Of a stretch of DNA of 64,000 nt, positions 1 to 6,431 are shown piece after piece (the first letter of the stretch is position 1; each line of letters begins with the position of its first letter). This DNA comes from Pseudoxanthomonas suwonensis 11-1 (GTDB lineage: Bacteria; Pseudomonadota; Gammaproteobacteria; Xanthomonadales; Xanthomonadaceae), in assembly GCF_000185965.1 (NCBI RefSeq), contig NC_014924.1, positions 62,001 through 126,000 on the forward strand, written 5' to 3'. Below the pieces are notes generated by a model, which was not told the origin of the DNA, searched no databases, and saw only the letters and a program-made list of their open reading frames with translations. The translations under genes were made by a program, and so were the position numbers.

Positions 1-294
1 CGCCAGTGCCGCCGCGCCGATGACCAGCAGGACCGGCACCAGCACGTGTCGCGCCGCCGGCAGCAGGCTGCGGTGGACCTGCACCGCCAGAACCGCCACG
101 CCCAGCGCCAGTCCGTAGTACGCACAGCGCAGCCACGCGCCCCATTCGCCGCTCAGGTACAGGCTCAGCGGCGCCTGCCACGGGTCGTAACCAGGGCGCA
201 GGAACTGCACCGCCACCGCGGCCAGCAGGAAGTGGAACACCGAGGCCAGGACCAGCAGGCTGGCAGTGGCGTCGCGGGAGGGCTGGATCGTCAT
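1..294 (-). CDS. DUF998-like integral membrane protein, 3' end outside window
   Basis: Reading the minus strand from the ATG at 294 gives 98 codons without a stop, running off the left edge, so only the N-terminal part is visible. The visible part holds three hydrophobic segments, roughly residues 12-32, 56-72 and 83-98, separated by short polar loops (RPGYDPWQAPLS and VQVHRSLLPAAR). The motif RPGYDP followed by a Ser/Tyr-rich turn resembles the start of DUF998 membrane proteins, whose function is unknown. It is divergent from the riboswitch-nrd operon. The family call rests on the N-terminal third only. Confidence 0.6.
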   Translation of the reverse strand, partial: MTIQPSRDATASLLVLASVFHFLLAAVAVQFLRPGYDPWQAPLSLYLSGEWGAWLRCAYYGLALGVAVLAVQVHRSLLPAARHVLVPVLLVIGAAALA

Positions 295-391
295 GCGCGG
301 GAGTTTCGCAGAACCGTTCCGGTGAGGTGCGCCATGGCGCATTTCTACAAGATATGGTTGACCAGTGGCATGCGGCCACACTATGTTGTGT

Positions 392-582
392 CTGTCGGTT
401 CCGGTGGCCCAAGGCCACCGGATTAAAAGGGAAGTCCGGTGGGCCGCAAGGCGAATCCGGCACTGCCCCGCAGCGGTAACCGGAAACGAACCCGCGTCAA
501 TGCACTGGGCCACGGGCCTGGGAAGCAGCGGCAGTAGGCGAGGCCAGGCCTCACGTCCGGAAGTCCGAAGACCTGCCGACAG
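392..582 (+). ncRNA. Cobalamin (B12) riboswitch aptamer
   Basis: The leader has the conserved blocks of the cobalamin aptamer in the right order: a GGTGGCC...GGCCACC arm, GGGAAGTCCGGTG, then AATCC, CACTGCCCCGCAGCGGTAA, a CACTGG...GGGAAG block, and the B12 box AGTCCGAAGACCTGCC at 562-577. The closing P1 helix is visible as CTGTCGG (392-398) pairing with CCGACAG (576-582). The next gene is nrdA, whose enzyme class does not need B12. Class I reductases under B12 riboswitches are known from Streptomyces, where B12 turns off the B12-independent enzyme in favour of class II NrdJ. The same logic is inferred here. Confidence 0.95.
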
Positions 583-666
583 CCGCGCGAAGCACACCGC
601 GCGGTGCCGGTCGTGGATCCCCGGAGGGGGGAGGGCTGGTGAAGCATGGACCGCCGCAGCCGCGCT

Positions 667-770
667 GCGTCGCGGCCATTGCGACGCTGCCTCCGCATCC
701 TGCGTTCCGCACCGGATCCGAGTCCTTCGAGGGAGGGACACGGCGTGCATCACGCAACGGAGGATGCGCA
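667..770 (+). promoter_or_regulatory. Probable riboswitch expression platform with anti-Shine-Dalgarno pairing
   Basis: The nrdA ribosome binding site is GGAGG at 759-763. The eight bases AGGATGCG at 761-768, overlapping it, are exactly complementary to CGCATCCT at 694-701, so a helix could hide the site. Just before the anti-SD segment lies a strong hairpin, GCGTCGC (667-673) with GCGACGC (681-687). No U-run terminator is seen between aptamer and gene, which favours control of translation initiation over attenuation. The pairing is read from sequence; its use as a switch is inference. Confidence 0.55.
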
Positions 771-3215
771 ATGACGTCCCAGGACACCTCTTCGCCGGTC
801 GCCACGCCGGCGGATCCCGTCGTGGCCGCCGCACGCGCGGCACGGGCCATCGACCCGAACGACCACGTGCCACTGCCACCGGCCGCCAGCGGATCCGCGC
901 ACCCGCCCGAGGCCGAGGCCACCACCTGGATCACCAAGGAGGCCGGCAACCGGCGCCTGGCGTTCGATCCGGCGCGCCTGGAGCGCAGCATCGATGTAAT
1001 CGCGGCCGGGTTCCCGCAGCTGGAGATCGGCGACTACAAGCGCGCCGTGCTCGGCTTCGTCGCGCGCAAACCGGCGCTGTCGGCCGACGACCTGGTCGAC
1101 CACCTGATCCGCGAGGCCGAAGCGCGGGTGGACCTCACCGCACCGGAATGGGAGCGGTTCGCCGCGCGCCTGTACCTGCGCCGGCTGTACAAGCGCGCCA
1201 GCCGCAACCGCTTCTACGACGCCGGGCAGAAGTACGGCTCCTACGTCGGCCTGCAGGAGAGCCTGGCCGACCGCGGCATCTATTCCAACGACATCCTGCG
1301 CGCGTACTCCAAGGAAGAGCTGGAGGAAGCCGGGCGCATGATCGAGCCCGAGCGCGACAAGCTGTTCGCCTACAACGGCCTGTACCTGCTGGCCACGCGC
1401 TACCTGGCCACCGATACCGCCCGCAACGTCTACGAGCTGCCGCAGGAACGCTGGCTGACCATCGCCTTGTACCTGATGCAGGAGGAAAAGCCACGCGAGC
1501 GGCGCATGCAGCTGGTGGGCGAGGCGTACTGGGCGCTGTCCAACCTGTACATGACCGTGGCAACGCCGACCCTGCAGAACGCGGGCAAGGTGGGCGGCCA
1601 GCTGTCCAGCTGCTTCATCGACACGGTCGACGACAGCCTGCAGGGCATCTACGACTCCAACACCGACATCGCCCGCGTGTCCAAGGGTGGCGGCGGCGTG
1701 GGTGCCTACCTGGGCTACGTGCGCGCCGCCGGCGCGCCGATCCGCGGCGTGCCCAATTCCTCCGGCGGCGTGGTGCCATGGATCAAGCAGCTCAACAACA
1801 CCGCCGTGTCGGTGGACCAGCTCGGCCAGCGCAAGGGCGCGGTGGCGGTGTACTTGGACATCTGGCACCGCGACATCGAGGCCTTCCTCGACCTGCGCCT
1901 GAACAACGGCGACCAGCGCCTGCGCGCGCACGACGTGTTCACCGCGGTGTGCATCCCGGACCTGTTCATGGAGGCGGTGGAGCGGCGCGGCGACTGGTAC
2001 CTGTTCGACCCGCACGAGGTGAAGCAGGCCAAGGGTTGGTACCTGCAGGACTTTTACGACGAGAGGCGCGGCGAGGGCAGCTTCCGCAGCAAGTACCAGG
2101 AGCTGGTCGAGGACGGGCGCATCGGGCGCAGGACGGTCAAGGCGATCGACCTGTTCAAGCGGATCATGGTTTCGCAGCTGGAGACCGGCAACCCGTTCAT
2201 GTTCTACCGCGACGAGGTCAACCGGAAGAACCCGAACAAGCACTGCGGCACGGTGTATTCGTCCAACCTGTGCACCGAGATCCTGCAGAACCAGAGTCCG
2301 ACCCGGATGATCCAGGAGGTCATCTCCGGCAACCAGATCGTGACCACCAGGCAGGCCGGCGACTTCGTGGTCTGCAACCTGTCCTCGATCAACCTGGGCC
2401 GCGCGGTGGTCCAGGCCGATGGCCAGGGCGACCTGATCAGCGACGTGCTCGAGCGCCTGGTGCCGATCCAGGTGCGCATGCTCGACAACGTCATCGACCT
2501 CAACCAGCTGCCGGTGCCGCAGGCGACCATCACCAACCGCAGGTACCGCGCGATCGGCCTGGGCACCTTCGGCTGGCACCACCTGCTGGCGCTCAAGGGC
2601 ATCCACTGGGATTCGAAGGAGGCCGAGGACTACAGCGACGCGCTGTACGAGCGGATCAACCGCCTGGCGATCCAGGCCAGCATGGAGCTGGCGAAGGAAA
2701 AGGGCACCTACCCCGCGTTCCCCGGCAGCGACTGGCACACCGGCGCCTACTTCCGCGAGCGCGGCTACAACTCGCCCGAGTGGCTGGACCTGGCCGCGCA
2801 GGTGGCGGTCAACGGCCTGCGCAACGGCTGGCTGCTGGCGGTGGCGCCGAACATGTCCACCGCACAGATCGCCGGATCCAGCGCCTCGATCGACCCGGTC
2901 TACTCGGCGTTCTACTACGAGGAAAAGAAGGACTACCGCCGCCCGGTGGCCGCCCCCGGCCTGTCTCTGGAAACCTGGCCCTACTACGAGAAGGGCGCGT
3001 GGAAGGTGGACCAGTTCGCCTCGGTGCGGCAGAACGCGCGCCGCCAGCGGCACGTGGACCAGGCGATCAGCTTCAACCTCTACGTGCCCTCGTCGATCCG
3101 CGCTTCGGTGCTGCTGGAGCTGCACCTGGAGGGCTGGCGGCAGGGCCTGAAGACGACGTACTACGTGCGCTCGAACGATATCGACGTGGCCGAGTGCGAA
3201 TGGTGCAGTAGCTGA
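771..3215 (+). CDS. nrdA: Ribonucleoside-diphosphate reductase, large (alpha) subunit
   Basis: Class I ribonucleotide reductase catalytic subunit, 814 residues, reducing ribonucleoside diphosphates to deoxynucleotides in the cytoplasm with NrdB. The ATG at 771 is chosen because GGAGG lies 7 bases upstream. The active site is intact: the redox pair Cys281 (SSCFIDT) and Cys535 (VCNLSSINL), and the N-x-C-x-E centre Asn499, Cys501, Glu503 (NLCTE). The C-terminal tail ECEWCSS carries the shuttle cysteines 809 and 812 in CxxC spacing, as in NrdE-like tails rather than the CxxxxC of E. coli NrdA. Residues about 46-140 look like an ATP-cone allosteric domain, but several nucleotide-contact positions appear changed. 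It is the first gene after the B12 riboswitch and probably heads the nrdAB-flavodoxin-thioredoxin operon. Confidence 0.95.
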   Translation: MTSQDTSSPVATPADPVVAAARAARAIDPNDHVPLPPAASGSAHPPEAEATTWITKEAGNRRLAFDPARLERSIDVIAAGFPQLEIGDYKRAVLGFVARKPALSADDLVDHLIREAEARVDLTAPEWERFAARLYLRRLYKRASRNRFYDAGQKYGSYVGLQESLADRGIYSNDILRAYSKEELEEAGRMIEPERDKLFAYNGLYLLATRYLATDTARNVYELPQERWLTIALYLMQEEKPRERRMQLVGEAYWALSNLYMTVATPTLQNAGKVGGQLSSCFIDTVDDSLQGIYDSNTDIARVSKGGGGVGAYLGYVRAAGAPIRGVPNSSGGVVPWIKQLNNTAVSVDQLGQRKGAVAVYLDIWHRDIEAFLDLRLNNGDQRLRAHDVFTAVCIPDLFMEAVERRGDWYLFDPHEVKQAKGWYLQDFYDERRGEGSFRSKYQELVEDGRIGRRTVKAIDLFKRIMVSQLETGNPFMFYRDEVNRKNPNKHCGTVYSSNLCTEILQNQSPTRMIQEVISGNQIVTTRQAGDFVVCNLSSINLGRAVVQADGQGDLISDVLERLVPIQVRMLDNVIDLNQLPVPQATITNRRYRAIGLGTFGWHHLLALKGIHWDSKEAEDYSDALYERINRLAIQASMELAKEKGTYPAFPGSDWHTGAYFRERGYNSPEWLDLAAQVAVNGLRNGWLLAVAPNMSTAQIAGSSASIDPVYSAFYYEEKKDYRRPVAAPGLSLETWPYYEKGAWKVDQFASVRQNARRQRHVDQAISFNLYVPSSIRASVLLELHLEGWRQGLKTTYYVRSNDIDVAECEWCSS

Positions 3216-3314
3216 CTGCGCGTTCGCGCTAGTCAGGTTCCACGGTTCGCGCTGCGAACCGCGGGCCCCGCTCCGCATTCCTCCATACCCCCGCGCCTTC
3301 GGCGCGCCCCCTGA
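3213..3314 (+). other. Cluster of hairpins between nrdA and nrdB
   Basis: The 160-base gap holds four inverted repeats in a row: CTGACTGCGCG with CGCTAGTCAG starting at the nrdA stop; GGTTCGC-GCT-GCGAACC at about 3243-3259; GCGCCttcGGCGC near 3293; and CCCCCTGA-CTCAGGGGG near 3308-3324. None is followed by a clear T-run, so they are not obvious terminators. They could slow or process the transcript and set the alpha:beta subunit ratio; that is inference. Confidence 0.5.
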
Positions 3315-3375
3315 CTCAGGGGGCTTTCCTCCAGAGGGCTGGCTGCAGAAGGCGGCCGGCAAAGAGAGAAGAACA

Positions 3376-4440
3376 ATGAACGTTGTTGCTGCACCGCGAA
3401 CCGCTACCCGGCTGGATCGCATCCGCATCCTCGAGCCGCGCCATCCCAACCGTTCGACCGGCATCATCAACGGCACGACCTCGGGCATCCTCAACTGGAA
3501 CGACATCCCCTACCCGTCGTTCTATCGTGCCTACAAGGAGCTCTCGACCAATTTCTGGATCCCGGACGAGGTCGACATGAAGAGCGACGCGCGCCAGTAC
3601 GGCGAGCTGTCGGCGCGCGAGAAGAACGCCTTCGACTCCATCATCGGCCTGCTGGCCACCCTGGACTCGCCGCAGACCCGCTTCATCTACAACGTGGCCG
3701 AGTACATCACCGATCCGGCGGCGCATGCCAACGCGGCGATCATCGGCCAGCAGGAGGTGATCCACAACGAGAGCTACAGCTACGTGCTGGCCTCGATCAC
3801 CGACCTGGCCAACCAGAACCGGGTGTTCGAGATCGCGCGAACCCACCCGACCATCCTGCGCCGCAACGCCCCGATCATGGCCGCGTACGACGACTTCATG
3901 CGCGAGAAGACCGCCGAGACCCTGCTGCGTGCCCTTATCCAGTCCTCGATCCTGGAAGGCATCAACTTCTATTCCGGCTTCGCCTACTTCTACAACCTGG
4001 TGCGGCAGAACCGGATGGCCGGCACCGGCAAGATCATCAGCTTCATCAACCGCGACGAACTGGCGCACACCAAGTTCATCAGCGAGGTGATCCGCGCCAT
4101 CGTCGGCGAGAACCCCGAGCTGCAGACCGACGAGCTGGCCGACTACGTCCACCTCGCGTTCCGCCACGCGATCGAGCTGGAGACGCAGTGGACCGGCGAG
4201 GTCCTGGACGGCATCGACGGCATCGACGTGGACGAGATGATCCGCTACGTGAAGTACCGCGCCAACAAGATGGCCGGGATGCTGGGCATCGAGTCGCTGT
4301 ACACGGAGACCACCGACAACGTCATGCCCTGGATCCGCGCCTACGCCGACAACTTCACCGAAACCAAGACCGACTTCTTCGAGATGCGTAACGCCTCGTA
4401 CAAGAAGACCAATGCGGACAACGGATTTGATGATCTATGA
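3376..4440 (+). CDS. nrdB: Ribonucleoside-diphosphate reductase, small (beta) subunit
   Basis: Ferritin-like radical-generating subunit of class I ribonucleotide reductase, 354 residues. The metal ligands and radical residue are all in place: Asp97 (ATLDS), Glu127 and His130 in EVIHNESY, the radical Tyr134 four residues after the histidine, Glu194 (LEGINF), and Glu228 with His231 (RDELAH). The spacing between the last ligands equals that of E. coli NrdB. The tyrosine shows it is not the tyrosine-less class Ic type. Whether the cofactor is di-iron or di-manganese cannot be read from sequence, but the flavodoxin gene downstream raises the possibility of NrdI-type assembly. It lies 160 bases after nrdA and is probably co-transcribed. 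Confidence 0.95.
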   Translation: MNVVAAPRTATRLDRIRILEPRHPNRSTGIINGTTSGILNWNDIPYPSFYRAYKELSTNFWIPDEVDMKSDARQYGELSAREKNAFDSIIGLLATLDSPQTRFIYNVAEYITDPAAHANAAIIGQQEVIHNESYSYVLASITDLANQNRVFEIARTHPTILRRNAPIMAAYDDFMREKTAETLLRALIQSSILEGINFYSGFAYFYNLVRQNRMAGTGKIISFINRDELAHTKFISEVIRAIVGENPELQTDELADYVHLAFRHAIELETQWTGEVLDGIDGIDVDEMIRYVKYRANKMAGMLGIESLYTETTDNVMPWIRAYADNFTETKTDFFEMRNASYKKTNADNGFDDL

Positions 4441-4447
4441 GGCAGGT

Positions 4448-4572
4448 GATTCGTGATTGGTCATTCGTGATTGGAAAGAGCAAAACCTGCGTCGGCAGCA
4501 ATCGCGGGACACGGACATTGACCTCGAACCCTGGCCTTCATCGAATCACCAATCCCGAATCACCAATCACGG
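4448..4572. repeat. Interspersed GATTCGTGATTGG inverted repeat region
   Basis: Two head-to-tail copies of ATTCGTGATTGG-type sequence (about 4450-4475) face two inverted copies, CGAATCACCAATC and CGAATCACCAATCACG (about 4541-4572), across some 65 bases. Such short AT-richer ATTCGTGATTGGTGATTCG elements are scattered between genes in Xanthomonadaceae (general knowledge). Here the element separates nrdB from the flavodoxin gene and ends 8 bases before its start codon, so it takes the place of a normal ribosome binding site. Confidence 0.6.
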
Positions 4573-4579
4573 CTTTCAA

Positions 4580-5056
4580 ATGCCCCTCCTGATCGCCTAC
4601 GCCTCCCTCAGCGGCAACACCCGCGATCTTGCGCGGCAGGTACGTGCGCGCTGCGAGGCACGGGGGCATGCCGTGACCTGGCTGGAGGCCGGGTTGCACA
4701 CGCCGGCGGAGATCGGCGATCCGCGGCATGACCTCTACCTGCTGGGCAGCTGGACCGACAACGCCGGGCGCACGCCGGCGGAGATGAAGCGGTTCATCGG
4801 CGACCTGGTCGCGGCCGTGGGCCGTCCGGCGAACGTGGCTGTGTTCGGCACCGGCGAGACCCAGTGGGGCGAGGAGTACTACTGCGGCGCCGTGCGGCGC
4901 ATCGCCCGCTTCTTCGATTCACCCTTCCCGACGCTCGAGATCGAACAGATGCCGCATGGGCAGCGCGACGCACTGGCCATCCGCCGCTGGACCGACCAGG
5001 TCCTGGACACCATCGGAACCGACACCCATGCAGACCCTGCACGCCACCTCGCCTGA
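4580..5056 (+). CDS. Flavodoxin-domain protein of the nrd operon
   Basis: 158-residue flavodoxin-fold protein. The N-terminal strand and FMN-phosphate loop are clear (LLIAYASLSGNTRDLA, loop residues 9-14), followed by a YLLGSW strand and a later VAVFGTGETQWGEEYYCGAV segment in which aromatic residues would stack on the flavin. It belongs to the short-chain flavodoxins. In this position it may act as an NrdI-like partner that supplies electrons or oxidant to activate the NrdB metal-radical centre, but it is closer in appearance to ordinary flavodoxins than to classical NrdI. The start follows a repeat element and has no good ribosome binding site; an in-frame start at 4457 would lie inside the repeat and is not favoured. 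Its 3' end overlaps the thioredoxin gene by 29 bases in another frame. Confidence 0.85.
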   Translation: MPLLIAYASLSGNTRDLARQVRARCEARGHAVTWLEAGLHTPAEIGDPRHDLYLLGSWTDNAGRTPAEMKRFIGDLVAAVGRPANVAVFGTGETQWGEEYYCGAVRRIARFFDSPFPTLEIEQMPHGQRDALAIRRWTDQVLDTIGTDTHADPARHLA

Positions 5057-5354
5057 GGAACACGCTGCCGCGCTGGCGGCCCATCCCCACCTGCTGGTGG
5101 ACTACTGGAAGGACGACTGCCCGGGCTGCGCCATGCTCGACCTGTCGCTGCGCCGGTTCGCCGCGGAACCCGCGGCGAAGGGCCTGGTGCTGCTGAAGGT
5201 GAAGCTGGAGGACCTGGGCGAAGAGTTCTTCCGCGGCCTCGGCCTGCGCCAGACCCCGACCCTGTCGCTGTACCGCGACGGCCGCGAGGTCGCGCGCCTG
5301 CCGGGCTTCCAGTCGCCGGCGCAGGTCGCTGCCGCGGTCGCCAAGGTCTCCTGA
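5028..5354 (+). CDS. Thioredoxin-family protein of the nrd operon
   Basis: Small cytosolic thioredoxin, 108 residues, without signal peptide. The active site is Cys31-Pro-Gly-Cys34 in the context YWKDDCPGCAML, unlike the WCGPC of housekeeping thioredoxin. The cis-proline loop (RQTPTLSLY) and the final LPGFQSPAQV segment fit the fold. The start overlaps the flavodoxin gene by 29 bases, which suggests translational coupling. Being last in nrdA-nrdB-flavodoxin-thioredoxin, it is likely a dedicated reductant for the C-terminal cysteines of NrdA; this role is inferred from context, not shown by sequence. Confidence 0.85.
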   Translation: MQTLHATSPEEHAAALAAHPHLLVDYWKDDCPGCAMLDLSLRRFAAEPAAKGLVLLKVKLEDLGEEFFRGLGLRQTPTLSLYRDGREVARLPGFQSPAQVAAAVAKVS

Positions 5355-5429
5355 GGTCGTGCCATCGTCCACGCGCTGGGATGCCCGGATCGGCGATGAT
5401 CCGGACAGGCCCACAGGGAGAATGCCGTG

Positions 5430-5837
5430 ATGTCCGAAGCCGTCACCGTCGGGGAGCGCCCGACCGAAGCGCGCCTGATGAACATGGTCTTCCCGGACCA
5501 CACCAACCACCTGGGCACGCTGTTCGGCGGCCAGGCCCTGGCCTGGATGGACATGGCCTCGTTCATCGTTGCCTCGCGTTACGCGCGTACCACCGTGGTC
5601 ACCGCACGCTCGGAGCAGGTGGACTTCAACCAGCCGATCCACAAGGGCGACCTGGTCGAGGTCATCGCGCGCCTGGTCAAGGTCGGGCGCAGCTCGATGA
5701 ACGTCGAGGTCGAGGTGATCACCGAGAACCTGCTGACCGGCGAGCGCAAGCTGTGCACCCGCGGCCGCTTCGTGATGATCGCCCTGGATCCGCTGGGCCA
5801 GCCGACGCCGGTGCCGCAGCTGCCCGGCGCCGACTGA
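5430..5837 (+). CDS. Acyl-CoA thioesterase, hotdog fold (YciA type)
   Basis: A 135-residue single hotdog domain that hydrolyses acyl-CoA thioesters in the cytoplasm. The signature segments are FPDHTNHLGTLFGGQALAWMD, with the catalytic Asp at the end of the hotdog helix, and the following VDFNQPIHKGDLVEVIARL strand pair. AGGGAG at 5415-5420 would serve either the GTG at 5427 or the ATG at 5430; the ATG is reported. It is tandem with the nrd operon but separated by 75 bases, so it may have its own promoter. Substrate preference is unknown. Confidence 0.9.
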   Translation: MSEAVTVGERPTEARLMNMVFPDHTNHLGTLFGGQALAWMDMASFIVASRYARTTVVTARSEQVDFNQPIHKGDLVEVIARLVKVGRSSMNVEVEVITENLLTGERKLCTRGRFVMIALDPLGQPTPVPQLPGAD

Positions 5838-5839
5838 GG

Positions 5840-5867
5840 CCGGAGCCGACTCAGTCGGCCGCTCCGG
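5840..5867. terminator. Hairpin between convergent genes
   Basis: CCGGAGCCGACT pairs with AGTCGG and CTCCGG, with a small internal bulge, across the junction of the thioesterase gene and the converging Oxidored-like gene. There is no T-run, so it would be a weak or Rho-assisted bidirectional terminator. Confidence 0.4.
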
Positions 5868-6039
5868 GGTGCCGCTCCTGCCACGCGGCCAGCGCCTGCC
5901 GGTACTCGTCCAGGGCTTCGGCGTAGAGGTCGTACACGCAGATCGGGCAGCCGCTCTCGCAGCACTCCGCGGGCAGCGGCTTCTCGGGCGGCTGCGGACG
6001 CGGATCGTCGGCGGGTAGCGGCTCGGGGATGGAGGACAT
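5851..6039 (-). CDS. Small Oxidored-like domain protein
   Basis: A 62-residue protein whose C-terminal half matches the Oxidored-like family: CCESGCPICVYDLYAEALDEYRQAL, with the typical CCxxGCxxCVYDxY cysteine cluster, preceded by a Pro-rich N-terminus (residues 5-24). The four closely spaced cysteines could bind a metal. The biochemical function of bacterial members is not established. It converges on the thioesterase gene, and their 3' ends are 13 bases apart. Confidence 0.8.
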   Translation of the reverse strand: MSSIPEPLPADDPRPQPPEKPLPAECCESGCPICVYDLYAEALDEYRQALAAWQERHPGAAD

Positions 6040-6272
6040 GCGGGCAGGGACTGGTTACGTGCGTCCCATTGTCCCGTGCCTGCGACGCTGCGAACAGCAG
6101 TGCAGGACAGGCACTCCGGAAAGCTCGTGTTGATCGGCGTGATCCACATGGCCTGTCGCGCCGCCGCGTGACCCGCCGGCGATTTCGTGACCGCCTGCGC
6201 GAATGCGGACAGATCCCCGCGGAAAGCTGCCAACCCCGTCTCATCCATTGGTCTAACCGGGCAATTGATGCC

Positions 6273-6299
6273 TAAACGCGGGGCCGGGGCCGCCGATAC
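6273..6299 (+). promoter_or_regulatory. Sigma-28 (FliA) promoter for the chemoreceptor gene
   Basis: TAAA at 6273-6276, a spacer of exactly 15 bases, then GCCGATAC at 6292-6299. The consensus of flagellar sigma-28 promoters is TAAA-N15-GCCGATAA, so only the last base differs. It lies about 130 bases before the chemoreceptor start and points the right way. The rest of the 390-base gap (6040-6431) shows no gene. Confidence 0.8.
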
Positions 6300-6431
6300 C
6301 CCCCTACCCCGATCAGCCCCCGCAGCCCACGCTCCACGCATGGCCGGCTGGTGCGGGGACATTCCTCCACCTCGACGCCGGAGCGGCGCGGCCCGCCGCA
6401 CGCCCGGTACCAAGACCTCCCCCGGGTAGCC

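Noticed and set aside
365-3211. 948-codon frame overlapping the riboswitch and nrdA
   Set aside because: It would translate the riboswitch and reads nrdA out of frame into Arg/Pro/Gly-rich sequence.
750-3506. Very long open frame on the minus strand opposite nrdA
   Set aside because: It is a shadow frame of the kind expected at 70% GC; its product is low-complexity (V/A/L/R/H/Q-rich) with no family pattern, while the plus strand encodes intact NrdA.
4457-4579. Longer start for the flavodoxin gene
   Set aside because: The added 41 residues come from the interspersed repeat and are not flavodoxin-like.
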